In this document: piece after piece, positions 16,830 to 25,985 of the stretch
How positions within the stretch are numbered: the first letter of the stretch is position 1
Layout: every line of letters begins with the position of its first letter
NCBI GenBank assembly: GCA_947169115.1
Contig: CAMVOK010000008.1
Span: 1-64,000, forward strand
Source: an uncultured Prevotellaceae bacterium
GTDB lineage: Bacteria > Bacteroidota > Bacteroidia > Bacteroidales > Bacteroidaceae
Length of the DNA stretch: 64,000 nt
Direction: 5' to 3'
Made by a program: the position numbers and the translations under genes
The notes under the pieces: generated by a model
Seen by the model: only the letters and a program-made list of their open reading frames with translations
Told to the model about the DNA's origin: nothing
The model's database searches: none

Positions 16830-17012
16830 AATGACCCCCTCCCCATTCCCTCCCCGAGGGGAGGGCGTATATACCACTGAAGAGTGAGGATTTCTTAATT
16901 AATGGTTAATATTATAATTTTATATATTTCACGCTTTCAAAAGTAACCACTCCCCTCGTCGCCGGAGGCTTCACCCTCGCCCCTTGGAGAGGGGGTTAGG
17001 GGATGAGGCTTG
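16830..17012 (-). repeat. GC-rich hairpins between pgm and the C69 peptidase
   Basis: CCCTCCCCGAGGGGAGGG at 16848-16866 and a longer CTCCCC...GGGGTTAGGGGATGAGG block at 16948-17012 bracket an AT-rich spacer. They belong to the family of hairpins that flanks the DUF559 gene. Confidence 0.65.
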
Positions 17013-17024
17013 GGGTAAGGGGTC

Positions 17025-18662
17025 TCATTTTATTTCATAACGGCTTCCAGCCTCCTTCACTATCGCACGACGGTAGCGTTCGGGATAACCCGGACGGTTG
17101 ACGGGTAACTGATTGCCACCTGGGGTTTTCAGGTAATTGCCTTGTTCATCAACCTTTTTCACGGCCATATCGTTGTACTTCACTACGATGAGTTGGGCAA
17201 GCCGCATCCAGTCGTCCATCATCCGTGCGCTCTGCTTGTAGCTGTAATTGGACAGGTACTTCTTGGCCTCGACTTCGGTCATACTGAGGGCATTCTTCTC
17301 CACCTCGGGTTGCAGGGCATTGAAGTCGCTCTCCAACTTGTCGCGAACCTTCTGGAGTTCGGGGAAGAGCAACGAGTAGCGCAGATATACCATATTGGCC
17401 ACCCAGTTCTGCATCCAGTAGGCGCTTTTGAAGGAGAAGGTGAACGTGTCGCCCGTCTTCTCGTTGAAGCACTCGGGGGCATCTACGGTACAGCAGTAGA
17501 TGGGCACCATGGCTACCATGTTGGCATCGTCGTTACCGAACCACAGCACGCCACCCACATAGTCGGGCAACCACGAGCGCATCTGTGCGACATAGATGCA
17601 ACTGGCTTGCTGGGTAGAGATGGGACGTTCGTTGAAATACTTCTTACCATCCACCTCCCAAGTTAGGGGTGTAGGACGATAGGGCATCTCATACGGTCCC
17701 ATACCGAGGTCGCTCTGTATCTCCATAGGCGTACCCTCGTAGTGGTCGCGCATCATGTTCTTCACATCCTGCACTGTAAGTTTCGCCTTGGGTTGCACGT
17801 AGAGGGGGAAGGGCTCAGCCTTAAGGTCTTCACCCATTGCATACTTTAGGAAAGGCTTCATGTCCATAGCCGCCCACTTGTTGAAGAAACTCCACACACG
17901 AGCCTCGCAATAGCGGGCACCGCCGAAGTCGAGAGGATTATAGGCATCGGCAAAGGAGAAGTCCTTGTCCTTACCCGTGAAATATCCCTTCTGCTTGGCA
18001 AAGGTGATGACATCCTTCGCGTATATGCAGTTCTCCTTGTCCTTGAGAGGGAACTGATGGATGCGGCTCTGGTTGGCATGACCCGAGATGCAATCATCGG
18101 GAATGCGCACAGCCACCCACACGGGGGCACCACCACCAGGACCTTTGCCTATCATGTCCATCACCCACACCTCGTTGGGGTCGGCAATAGTGAAGGACTC
18201 TCCCTCGCTCTGATAGCCGTATTTCTCTGCGAGGCTGGTCATTACCTGCAGGGCTTCGCGAGCCGTGCGAGCACGTTGCAGGGTCACTTGCATCAGGCTT
18301 CCGTAGTCGAACAAACCCGTAGAATCAGCCAGTTCCTCACGACCTCCCCACGTGGTTTCCAGTATGGTCAACTGGTGCTCGTTGGTAAGGCCGATAACTG
18401 CGTAGGTAGAGTCGACCTCGGGTATCTCGCCGAGGTAGTTGTTACTCTCGTAGTGATAGAGTTTGCGCATCTCCCCAGGCTGGTGCTTACCGCCCTTCTG
18501 GTAGAACAGGTAGCCGTAAGCCCCGTAGTCGTCACTACTATAGGTTACAATTACGCTGCCATCAGCACTGGCCTTCTTGCCGACAATCAAATTTGTACAA
18601 GCGTGCGATTGCATCGCAATGTAAAATGTAAAATGTAAAAAAAGAATTAGAATGCGTTTCAT
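17025..18662 (-). CDS. C69 family dipeptidase (secreted)
   Basis: The 545-residue protein has a signal peptide ending SHA followed at once by CTNLIVGKKAS. In the C69/U34 Ntn-hydrolase family this cysteine (C22) becomes the N-terminal nucleophile after processing. SSDDYGAYGYL and GGGAPVWVAVRIPDD also fit the family. It would release dipeptides from the N-terminus of oligopeptides in the periplasm. The hydrophobic core of the signal peptide, LILFLHFTFYI, is encoded by an AATGTAAAATG-type tandem repeat. A GC-rich hairpin cluster follows the stop codon. Confidence 0.88.
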   Translation of the reverse strand: MKRILILFLHFTFYIAMQSHACTNLIVGKKASADGSVIVTYSSDDYGAYGYLFYQKGGKHQPGEMRKLYHYESNNYLGEIPEVDSTYAVIGLTNEHQLTILETTWGGREELADSTGLFDYGSLMQVTLQRARTAREALQVMTSLAEKYGYQSEGESFTIADPNEVWVMDMIGKGPGGGAPVWVAVRIPDDCISGHANQSRIHQFPLKDKENCIYAKDVITFAKQKGYFTGKDKDFSFADAYNPLDFGGARYCEARVWSFFNKWAAMDMKPFLKYAMGEDLKAEPFPLYVQPKAKLTVQDVKNMMRDHYEGTPMEIQSDLGMGPYEMPYRPTPLTWEVDGKKYFNERPISTQQASCIYVAQMRSWLPDYVGGVLWFGNDDANMVAMVPIYCCTVDAPECFNEKTGDTFTFSFKSAYWMQNWVANMVYLRYSLLFPELQKVRDKLESDFNALQPEVEKNALSMTEVEAKKYLSNYSYKQSARMMDDWMRLAQLIVVKYNDMAVKKVDEQGNYLKTPGGNQLPVNRPGYPERYRRAIVKEAGSRYEIK

Positions 18663-18678
18663 TTTTACTTTTTAATTT

Positions 18679-19557
18679 TTACTTTTTAATTTGAAGCTTA
18701 TCGCTTCCAGCTGCCTTAAAGCTCATATCAAGCCCCTTTACACTATGCGTGAGGGCACCGAAGGAGATGAAATCGACACCTGCCTTGGCGTATGGTATCA
18801 TCGTGTCGTAGGTAATGCCACCGCTGGATTCTGTCTCGGCACGACCAGCCACTATCTCCACAGCCTTCTTGGTGTCTTCGGGTGTGAAGTTATCAAACAT
18901 AATGCGGTCGCAGCCTTCGGCCAAAGCTTCGTCCAGTTCCTTGAAATTGCGCACTTCACATTCAATCTTCAAGTCCTTGCCCTTCTCCTTACAGTATGCT
19001 TTCGCACGAGAGATAGCGTTGTGTACACCGCCGCAGAAGTCGATGTGGTTGTCCTTCAAGAGAATCATGTCGAAGAGACCGATACGGTGATTCATGCCAC
19101 CGCCTATCTTCACGGCCTCCTTCTCCAACATGCGCATGCCCGGTGTGGTCTTACGGGTGTCGAGGACACGCGTCTTGGTGCCGGCATCGATGAGAGCCTG
19201 CTGGTATTTGTGCGTCATGGTGGCAATGCCCGACATCCTTTGAAGGATGTTCAGCATCAGGCGCTCCGTCTGCAAGAGACTCTGCTCCTTGCCTTTCACG
19301 CTCATCACGATGTCACCAGGTTTCACGTGTGCCCCATCCTCAATATACACTTCCACCTCCAACGTGGGGTCGAAGCGATGAAACACTTGCTTGGCAATCT
19401 CCACACCGGCGAAGATGCCTTCTTCCTTGATTAACAACTTACTCTCTCCCATCTGATCCTCGGGGATGCAACACAATGTGGTATGGTCTCCGTCGCCAAT
19501 GTCCTCAGCAAAAGCGAGGTCTATCAGGCGGTCGTTCAGTTCACTTACACTTAACAT
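18679..19557 (-). CDS. nadC: Nicotinate-nucleotide diphosphorylase (carboxylating)
   Basis: NadC converts quinolinate and PRPP to nicotinate mononucleotide in de novo NAD synthesis. The 292-residue protein has LDTRKTTPGMR, GGGMNHRIGLFDMILLKDNH and ESSGGI, the substrate-binding motifs of the family. Length is normal. It precedes the C69 gene by 16 bp on the minus strand and may be co-transcribed with it. No clear TAnnTTTG is visible upstream. Confidence 0.95.
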   Translation of the reverse strand: MLSVSELNDRLIDLAFAEDIGDGDHTTLCCIPEDQMGESKLLIKEEGIFAGVEIAKQVFHRFDPTLEVEVYIEDGAHVKPGDIVMSVKGKEQSLLQTERLMLNILQRMSGIATMTHKYQQALIDAGTKTRVLDTRKTTPGMRMLEKEAVKIGGGMNHRIGLFDMILLKDNHIDFCGGVHNAISRAKAYCKEKGKDLKIECEVRNFKELDEALAEGCDRIMFDNFTPEDTKKAVEIVAGRAETESSGGITYDTMIPYAKAGVDFISFGALTHSVKGLDMSFKAAGSDKLQIKK

Positions 19558-19703
19558 ATTACCAATTAAGAATTAACAAATAATAATTAAGAATTTCTAT
19601 TCACCTGCAAATATATAAAATAAATATGGAACAACAAAGAATGAGTCGCTTTTTGTTGTCAGCACCATCATCCTTTCATACAATTTATCTCTCTGCCCAC
19701 CCA

Positions 19704-19740
19704 TACCGTCAGGCACTCCCCACCCCTTCAAGGGAGCGTA
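19704..19740 (+). repeat. Solo copy of the DUF559-flanking repeat
   Basis: ACCGTCAGGCACTCCCC followed by CCCCTTCAAGGG repeats, with changes, the start of the left arm of the neighbouring element at 19751. It lies in the same orientation and looks like a scar or half copy. Confidence 0.7.
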
Positions 19741-19750
19741 TTCAAACCGT

Positions 19751-20253
19751 CAGGCACTCCCCGCCCCTTTAAGGGGAGGGGCAGGGGTGGGGTGCCATCC
19801 TACCCTTTATCTCCTCCGCCACACGAACAATCTCCTTCAGCACACCCTCTACATTCGTCCAAAGCTGCTCGTTACGGAAACGGACAACCTCAATACCCTG
19901 TGCATTAAGGAATTCAGTACGCAACCCGTCATACTCCTGCTTATAGTCATGCGAACTACCGTCCAACTCCACACAAAGCCGCACTTCTGGGCAATAGAAA
20001 TCCAGCACGTATGGACCTATCCCTTGTTGCCGACGGAACTTAAATCCACCAGCCCCACGTCCTTTAAGCATACGCCATAACAATGCTTCTGCAGGGGTTG
20101 CATGGCTACGAAGCGAACGACGCTTCTCCGTTTGTTCGTGGGTATTTGCCTTTGCGCTGTTGTAATGCATTAGTTTGTGTTTTTATTTATCCGAGAACGA
20201 GGTGAGAAGTACCCCACCCCTACCCCTCCCCTTAAAAGGGCGGGGATTGCCTG
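19751..20253 (-). mobile_element. DUF559 gene bounded by 43-bp inverted repeats
   Basis: The left arm 19751-19793 and the right arm 20211-20253 are inverted copies with about three mismatches over 43 bp. Each arm holds its own small hairpin (CCCCTTTAAGGGG type). They enclose one gene, a DUF559 endonuclease, whose last codons run into the left arm. The layout is that of a small mobile unit with a nuclease and no transposase. No convincing target duplication is visible. A relic of a second unit lies between yicC and gmk. Confidence 0.6.
19769..20170 (-). CDS. DUF559 family Vsr-like endonuclease
   Basis: The 133-residue protein has the DUF559 fold of the PD-(D/E)xK group: RSHATPAEALLWRMLKGR, FKFRRQQGIGPYVLDFYCPE, LCVELDGSSHD and VVRFRNEQLW. 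The aspartate in VLDFYCPE and the E-x-D of VELDGSSH fit a metal site like that of Vsr mismatch nucleases. The natural C-terminus near EEIKGR is followed by APHPCPSP, which is encoded by the inverted repeat itself, and the stop codon also comes from the repeat. Its role is not known; it may help mobilise the flanking hairpins. Confidence 0.85.
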   Translation of the reverse strand: MHYNSAKANTHEQTEKRRSLRSHATPAEALLWRMLKGRGAGGFKFRRQQGIGPYVLDFYCPEVRLCVELDGSSHDYKQEYDGLRTEFLNAQGIEVVRFRNEQLWTNVEGVLKEIVRVAEEIKGRMAPHPCPSP

Positions 20254-20266
20254 CGGAGTGTTATTT

Positions 20267-20495
20267 TAACGTCAATTCGACGAATTTGCCTACATATTAA
20301 TTTTAACGGCGAATGGTGCAAATCATACGAAATCGGACGCCCATAGGGCTACGCTCGCTGTGCGAGAATTTTTCACTCAGATATCAAATATAGACACAGT
20401 CTATCCGAATAGTTCGAATCATTCTTGCTCCGTTGCCCTACGCAAGCGGAAAACCGATTACGCCGACACTAATCGTTTTCTTCGAACTCACGTTA
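20267..20495 (+). mobile_element. Terminal-inverted-repeat element, copy A (229 bp)
   Basis: The left end TAACGTCAATTCGACGAA pairs with the right end TTCGAACTCACGTTA at 20481-20495. Inside are the shared core (AATCATACGAAATCGGACGCC, then ATCAAATATAGAC and TTCGAAT motifs) and an extra block CTTGCTCCGTTGCCCTACGC that copies B and C lack. It has no gene. It fills the gap between the DUF559 element and rlmH. Confidence 0.8.
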
Positions 20496-20578
20496 TTTTA
20501 TAATTACAATTTATAATACTACATGGCAAAAATACAAATTAATTAAGAAGTAAGAGTTAAGAATTAAGAATTATTTCG

Positions 20579-20586
20579 TAACTTTG
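20579..20586 (+). promoter_or_regulatory. -7 element of rlmH
   Basis: TAACTTTG matches TAnnTTTG and lies 38 bp before the ATG of rlmH. Confidence 0.6.
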
Positions 20587-20624
20587 ACTTCGTCCTCGCT
20601 AACTTAATCATATCTTCGTAATCG

Positions 20625-21098
20625 ATGAAGACCATATTTATTGTTATTGGCAAAACTACGGACAGGCGAATAGCGACACTGACGGACGAGTACATCGGAC
20701 GCATTGGTCATTACATGTCCTTTGAAATGCAGGTGATACCCGAACTCAGGAACGCCAAGAACTTGAGTCAGGAACAGCAGAAGGCAGAAGAAGCCGAATT
20801 ACTTAAAAAAACCTTGCAGCCAGGCGATTATATCGTTTTGTTAGATGAACACGGAAAGGAAAGGAGGAGCATAGACTTTGCCTCGTGGATGCAGAAACGA
20901 ATGGCCGCTGCACCGCGCCGACTGGTGTTCATAGTTGGAGGTCCTTACGGTTTTGCCCGACAAATACACGAACTGGCCCAAGAGGAGATTTCGCTCTCGC
21001 AAATGACCTTCTCCCACCAGATGATAAGGTTGTTCTTTGTGGAACAGGTGTACCGCGCCATGACCATCATACGTGGCGAACCCTACCATCATGAATAA
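20625..21098 (+). CDS. rlmH: 23S rRNA pseudouridine(1915)-N3-methyltransferase
   Basis: RlmH is the SPOUT methyltransferase that methylates pseudouridine 1915 in helix 69 of 23S rRNA. The 157-residue protein shows LLDEHGKERRSIDFA, FIVGGPYGF and the C-terminal knot segment LSQMTFSHQMIRLFFVEQVYRAMTI, then GEPYHH, the expected end. Length and start are normal. It is preceded by a good -7 element and by the terminal-repeat element at 20267-20495. Confidence 0.97.
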   Translation: MKTIFIVIGKTTDRRIATLTDEYIGRIGHYMSFEMQVIPELRNAKNLSQEQQKAEEAELLKKTLQPGDYIVLLDEHGKERRSIDFASWMQKRMAAAPRRLVFIVGGPYGFARQIHELAQEEISLSQMTFSHQMIRLFFVEQVYRAMTIIRGEPYHHE

Positions 21099-21125
21099 AA
21101 AAAGGAGAGAATATAGACAAAGAAG

Positions 21126-21157
21126 TTGCTAATTCGTTGAAGTTTTATTACCTTTGC
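21126..21157 (+). promoter_or_regulatory. Promoter of the ROK glucokinase gene
   Basis: GTTG (21126-21129) and TACCTTTG (21150-21157) are 20 bp apart, and the ATG follows 29 bp downstream. Confidence 0.65.
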
Positions 21158-21186
21158 AACACGGTTAACCTAAACATCTGAATCTT

Positions 21187-22197
21187 ATGAACCAAAACGA
21201 CAAATCCTATGTAATTGGTCTCGACCTTGGAGGTACCAATTCGGTATTCGGCATCGTGGATGCCAACGCCAAAGTTGTAGCAGAAACCTCTGTAAAGACA
21301 AAGGGACACAACGACAATGCACAGCAGTACGTTGACGACTGCGTGGTGGAGTTGAAGAAAATTATCGACCAAGTTGGCGGTATTGACAAAATCCGTGCTA
21401 TGGGCATCGGAGCCCCCAACGGAAACTACTACACTGGTTGCATAGAGTTTGCTCCTAACCTGCCTTGGGGCCGCAATGTGGTGCCCCTCGCCAAGATGTT
21501 CAGCGATGCACTGGGCATACCCGTAGCCATGACCAACGATGCCAATGCCGCCGCCATAGGAGAAATGACCTATGGTGCTGCCAAGGGCATGAAGAACTTC
21601 ATCATGATAACCCTGGGTACAGGCGTAGGCAGCGGTATTGTGGTAAACGGACAGATGGTGTACGGTTGCGACGGCATGGCCGGTGAACTGGGACACGTCA
21701 TTGTAGATCCTAACGGACGCGAATGCGGTTGTGGCCGTAAGGGCTGTCTGGAAACCTATTGCTCGGCAACAGGTGTGGCACGTACGGCGCGTGAGATTCT
21801 CACAACCACCGACCGTCCGAGCCTGCTCCGTGAGATTCCTCTTGACCAGATTGAAAGTAAGGACGTAAGCATCGCTGCCGGCAAGGGCGACGAAGTGGCC
21901 AAAGAGATATTCGAGTTCACTGGCCGTATGTTGGGCGAGGCATGTGCCAACTTTGCGGCTTTCAACAGCCCTGAAGCCTTCGTTTTCTTCGGTGGACTGA
22001 TGAAAGCCGGTGACCTGCTGATGGAACCCATCAAGCGAGCCTACGATGCAAGCGTACTGAAGATATATCGCGGCAAAGCTAAGATGCTCGTAAGTCAACT
22101 CGACGACGCAAAAGCTGCCGTGCTCGGTGCCAGTGCCCTGGGATGGGAAATTGCCATGGAAAAGGGAACTGCCTTAAACAACCAAGAGAACAAATAA
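21187..22197 (+). CDS. ROK family glucokinase
   Basis: The 336-residue kinase has the ATP loop GLDLGGTNSVFG, catalytic region TNDANAAAIGE, GTGVGSGIV, the ELGH segment and the ROK zinc site CGCGRKGCLETYCS. It phosphorylates glucose or a related sugar with ATP; glucose is inferred from resemblance to Bacteroidales glucokinases. It has its own promoter and a Rho-independent terminator at 22210-22240, so it is monocistronic. Confidence 0.92.
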   Translation: MNQNDKSYVIGLDLGGTNSVFGIVDANAKVVAETSVKTKGHNDNAQQYVDDCVVELKKIIDQVGGIDKIRAMGIGAPNGNYYTGCIEFAPNLPWGRNVVPLAKMFSDALGIPVAMTNDANAAAIGEMTYGAAKGMKNFIMITLGTGVGSGIVVNGQMVYGCDGMAGELGHVIVDPNGRECGCGRKGCLETYCSATGVARTAREILTTTDRPSLLREIPLDQIESKDVSIAAGKGDEVAKEIFEFTGRMLGEACANFAAFNSPEAFVFFGGLMKAGDLLMEPIKRAYDASVLKIYRGKAKMLVSQLDDAKAAVLGASALGWEIAMEKGTALNNQENK

Positions 22198-22209
22198 GTA
22201 ACAAAACTC

Positions 22210-22240
22210 GGCCGTGGGTCTCATCATCCACGGCCTTTTA
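22210..22240 (+). terminator. Rho-independent terminator after the glucokinase gene
   Basis: GGCCGTGG (22210-22217) pairs with CCACGGCC (22228-22235), followed by TTTTATTTT. Confidence 0.85.
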
Positions 22241-22253
22241 TTTTCAAACAGAT

Positions 22254-25200
22254 ATGACAATTACTTTCTTCAAGACTCCGCAACAGACCATCATTGCAAC
22301 ACAGAGCAAGCAGAACCTGTCGGACACAGACATTGAGAAACTATGCTGGCTATATGGCGAAGCCTCCGTTGAGGACAATAAGGAGCTACAGGGCTGCTTC
22401 ATCGGTCCACGCCGGGAAATGGTGACCCCCTGGAGCACCAATGCCGTAGAGATTACCCAGAACATGGGCATCACGGACATCGTGCGCATTGAGGAATACT
22501 TCCCCGTAGCATCAGAGAATGCCGACCACGACCCCATGTTGCAACGCCTGTACAAAGGGCTCGACCAAGACATCTTCACCGTCGATATACAACCTGCCCC
22601 CATACGTCTGATAGACAACATTGAAGCCTACAACGAGGAAGAAGGACTGGCCTTGAGTCCTGAAGAAATAGAATACCTGCACAACATAGAGAAACAATTG
22701 AACCGTAAGCTGACGGATTCGGAAGTCTTTGGTTTTGCACAGATTAACTCGGAGCATTGCCGTCACAAGATTTTCGGCGGTACGTTCATCATCGATGGCA
22801 AGGAAATGCCCAGCAGTCTTTTCCAAATGATTAAGAAAACGACGCAGGAGAATCCCAACCGCATCATCTCGGCCTATAAAGACAACGTGGCTTTTGCCCA
22901 AGGCCCCACAGTGGAGCAGTTTGCACCTGCCGACCACTCGACAAGCGACTACTTTGTCATCCGCGACATCGAAAGCGTGATAAGCATCAAGGCAGAAACC
23001 CACAACTTCCCCACCACCGTAGAGCCCTTCAATGGAGCATCCACGGGTACGGGTGGAGAAATCCGCGACCGCATGGGCGGTGGTGTGGGTTCTTGGCCCA
23101 TAGCCGGCACAGCTGTCTATATGACCAGCAACCCCAACAGCACCTGGCCACGTCCATGGCTCTACCAGACCCCCGAACAAATCCTGATAAAGGCCAGTAA
23201 CGGTGCCAGCGATTTCGGAAACAAGTTCGGACAGCCCCTCATCTGCGGTTCGGTACTGACCTTTGAGCATGAAGAGAATGGTGAGCAATACGGCTACGAC
23301 AAGGTTATCATGTTGGCCGGAGGTGTCGGTTACGGCACCAAGCGCGACTGTCTGAAGGGCACTCCGCAGAAGGGCAACAAGATTGTGGTCGTAGGTGGCG
23401 ACAACTACCGCATCGGATTGGGCGGCGGCTCGGTCAGCAGTGTGGACACAGGCCGATACAGCAGCGGTATAGAACTGAATGCCGTGCAACGTGCCAACCC
23501 CGAGATGCAGAAACGTGCCAACAACTTGGTTCGTGCCCTGTGCGAGGAGGAGGTAAACCCCATCGTCAGCATTCACGACCATGGTAGCGCAGGACACGTC
23601 AATTGTCTCTCCGAACTGGTTGAGGAGTGTGGCGGTCTCATCGACATGACCAAACTGCCTATCGGCGACCCCACCCTTTCGTCGAAGGAAATCATCGCCA
23701 ACGAAAGTCAGGAGCGCATGGGACTTCTCATACAGGAGGAGCACCTCGACCACGTACGCAAGATTGCCGAACGCGAACGTGCACCACTTTACGTAGTGGG
23801 AGAAACTACTGGCGATGCCCATTTTGCTTTTGAGCAGGGCGATGGCGTACGTCCCTTCGACCTCGACGTGGCCCAGATGTTCGGCCACTCACCAAAGACG
23901 GTGATGGTGGACGAAACCATGGAGCGCAAGTACAGTGATGTAGAAACCATAGGAACTATAGGTACCGCACTTGAAAAGGTTCTCTCCTTGGAAGCCGTAG
24001 CCTGCAAAGACTGGCTTACGAACAAGGTTGACCGCTCGGTAACAGGCAAGGTGGCCCGTCAGCAATGCCAAGGTCCCCTGCAATTGCCACTCTCCGATTG
24101 TGGCGTAGTTGCCCTCGATTACAGAGGCCGTAAGGGCATAGCCACGGCCTTGGGGCATGCCCCACAGGCAGGTCTGGCCAATCCCTGTGCCGGAAGTGTG
24201 CTCTCCGTAGCCGAAAGCCTTACCAACATCGTATGGGCACCCTTGGCCGAAGGACTGGACAGCGTAAGTCTGAGTGCCAACTGGATGTGGCCTTGCCGTT
24301 CACAGAAGGGCGAGGATGCTCGTCTCTATCAGGCTGTGGAAGCCTTGAGCGATTTCTGCTGCGAGTTGGGTATCAACGTACCTACAGGAAAGGACAGTCT
24401 TTCCATGACCCAGAAATATCCTGACGGTTCAAAGGTAATTGCTCCTGGCACCGTCATTGTCACCAGCGGCGGTGAAGTAAGCGACATCCGCAAGGTGGTT
24501 AGCCCAGTTCTGGCTGATGAGCCCAAGAGTGCTCTCTACCATATCGACTTCTCGTTCGACGAGCTTCGTCTGGGCGGCAGCGCCTACGCTCAAAGTCTGG
24601 ACAAGATTGGTTCCGACGTGCCCACCGTGACTAATCCTGAATACTTCCGCGATGCCTTTGAGGCTGTGCAAGAGTGCATACGCAAACGGTTGATTCTGGC
24701 AGGTCACGACATCTCAGCCGGTGGTCTCATTACCACACTCTTAGAGATGTGCTTTGCCAACACCCACGGTGGAATGAAGGTGAACCTGAACAACTTCGGA
24801 GACAACGACCTCACGAAGATTCTCTTTGCCGAAAACCCAGGCGTAGTCGTTCAGGTGGCTACCAAGCACGAAGCCGAATTCAAGGAGTTGATGGACGAAC
24901 TCGGCATAGCCTACATTTATATCGGTGTACCCTGCAAGGAGCGTACCATACTTCTGCGCAAAGACTCATACGAAGAGAAACTGGACATCGACGCATTGCG
25001 CGATGTGTGGTATCGTCCGTCGTACATGCTCGACCGTCGTCAGAGCATGAACGGATGTGCCGAGCAGCGTCTTGAGAATTATAAGAAGCAACCCGTTGAA
25101 CTGGCTATTAGCCCCAAGTTTACTGGAAAACTCTCGCAATTCCATATCAGCGCCGACCGCCGCAAACCGACAGGCATACGCGCCGCCATCATCCGCGAGA

Positions 25201-25985
25201 AGGGTACGAACGGCGAACGCGAAATGGCATACTCGCTCTACCTGGCTGGCTTTGACGTGAAGGATGTGATGATGACCGACCTCGTATCGGGACGTGAAAC
25301 TCTGGATGATGTCAACATGATTGTCTTCTGCGGTGGATTCTCCAACTCCGACGTACTGGGTTCGGCCAAGGGATGGGCTGGTGCTTTCCTCTATAATCCC
25401 AAAGCCAAGGCAGCCCTAGATCGTTTCTACAGTCGTCCCGACACCCTGTCTTTAGGTATTTGCAATGGTTGTCAGCTCATGGTGGAACTGGGATTGATTA
25501 AGGATGTAATCGGACGACCCGAAGGGGCTACGCTTGCCGTGCAAGAAGGATTAAGGGTGAAGAATGAGGAACGTCCACGCATGTTGCACAACAATAGCCG
25601 TAAGTTTGAGTCGGCTTATCTGGGACTGACCATTCCCAAGAACGAGAGTGTCATGTTTGGTTCGCTAAGCGGTTCTAAACTGGGCATCTGGGTGGCTCAC
25701 GGCGAAGGCAAGTTCTCATTACCCGGAAAGGAAGAGGACTATAACATCGTGGCCAAATACAACTACACCGAATATCCTGGCAACCCCAACGGCAGTGACT
25801 ATGCGGTAGCTGGCATCTGCTCGCCCGACGGTCGCCATCTGGCTATGATGCCCCACCTGGAACGCGCCATATTCCCCTGGCAATGCGGATTCTATCCTGC
25901 CGAACGTTGCAAGGATGAAGTAACACCTTGGATTGAAGCTTTCGTGAATGCACGCCGATGGGTGGAAGAGAGGATGAAGGGTTAA
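22254..25985 (+). CDS. purL: Phosphoribosylformylglycinamidine synthase, with repeat insert
   Basis: This is the long, single-chain PurL of purine synthesis: FGAM synthase plus glutaminase, 1243 residues. KAETHNFPTTVEPFNGASTGTGGEIRD is the synthase signature and GICNGCQ holds the glutaminase nucleophile C1070. About 12 residues later comes KDVIGRPEG, followed by ATLAVQEGLRVK, which has no counterpart in relatives as I know them and is encoded by the palindromic module at 25506-25547 plus flanking GGATTAAGG phrases. The same peptide occurs in PorU. The C-terminal ERMKG and the stop codon also derive from a repeat. The start MTITFFKTP (22254) fits homologues; the frame is open upstream into the glucokinase gene. 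Confidence 0.97.
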   Translation: MTITFFKTPQQTIIATQSKQNLSDTDIEKLCWLYGEASVEDNKELQGCFIGPRREMVTPWSTNAVEITQNMGITDIVRIEEYFPVASENADHDPMLQRLYKGLDQDIFTVDIQPAPIRLIDNIEAYNEEEGLALSPEEIEYLHNIEKQLNRKLTDSEVFGFAQINSEHCRHKIFGGTFIIDGKEMPSSLFQMIKKTTQENPNRIISAYKDNVAFAQGPTVEQFAPADHSTSDYFVIRDIESVISIKAETHNFPTTVEPFNGASTGTGGEIRDRMGGGVGSWPIAGTAVYMTSNPNSTWPRPWLYQTPEQILIKASNGASDFGNKFGQPLICGSVLTFEHEENGEQYGYDKVIMLAGGVGYGTKRDCLKGTPQKGNKIVVVGGDNYRIGLGGGSVSSVDTGRYSSGIELNAVQRANPEMQKRANNLVRALCEEEVNPIVSIHDHGSAGHVNCLSELVEECGGLIDMTKLPIGDPTLSSKEIIANESQERMGLLIQEEHLDHVRKIAERERAPLYVVGETTGDAHFAFEQGDGVRPFDLDVAQMFGHSPKTVMVDETMERKYSDVETIGTIGTALEKVLSLEAVACKDWLTNKVDRSVTGKVARQQCQGPLQLPLSDCGVVALDYRGRKGIATALGHAPQAGLANPCAGSVLSVAESLTNIVWAPLAEGLDSVSLSANWMWPCRSQKGEDARLYQAVEALSDFCCELGINVPTGKDSLSMTQKYPDGSKVIAPGTVIVTSGGEVSDIRKVVSPVLADEPKSALYHIDFSFDELRLGGSAYAQSLDKIGSDVPTVTNPEYFRDAFEAVQECIRKRLILAGHDISAGGLITTLLEMCFANTHGGMKVNLNNFGDNDLTKILFAENPGVVVQVATKHEAEFKELMDELGIAYIYIGVPCKERTILLRKDSYEEKLDIDALRDVWYRPSYMLDRRQSMNGCAEQRLENYKKQPVELAISPKFTGKLSQFHISADRRKPTGIRAAIIREKGTNGEREMAYSLYLAGFDVKDVMMTDLVSGRETLDDVNMIVFCGGFSNSDVLGSAKGWAGAFLYNPKAKAALDRFYSRPDTLSLGICNGCQLMVELGLIKDVIGRPEGATLAVQEGLRVKNEERPRMLHNNSRKFESAYLGLTIPKNESVMFGSLSGSKLGIWVAHGEGKFSLPGKEEDYNIVAKYNYTEYPGNPNGSDYAVAGICSPDGRHLAMMPHLERAIFPWQCGFYPAERCKDEVTPWIEAFVNARRWVEERMKG
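25506..25547 (+). repeat. 42-bp palindromic module inside purL
   Basis: The core reads GTAATCGGACGACCCGAAGG then GGCTACGCTTGCCGTGCAAG. It holds two small hairpins (CCCGAAGGGG and CTTGCCGTGCAAG). It is in frame and flanked by GGATTAAGGGTGAAG phrases. Confidence 0.9.

Noticed and set aside
19751..20253. Classical insertion sequence
   Set aside because: There is no transposase gene and no clear target duplication. The only gene is a DUF559 nuclease, so I describe it as a candidate element of another kind.
22512..23888. 458-codon open frame opposite purL
   Set aside because: Shadow of the conserved purL frame, with no motif or promoter.
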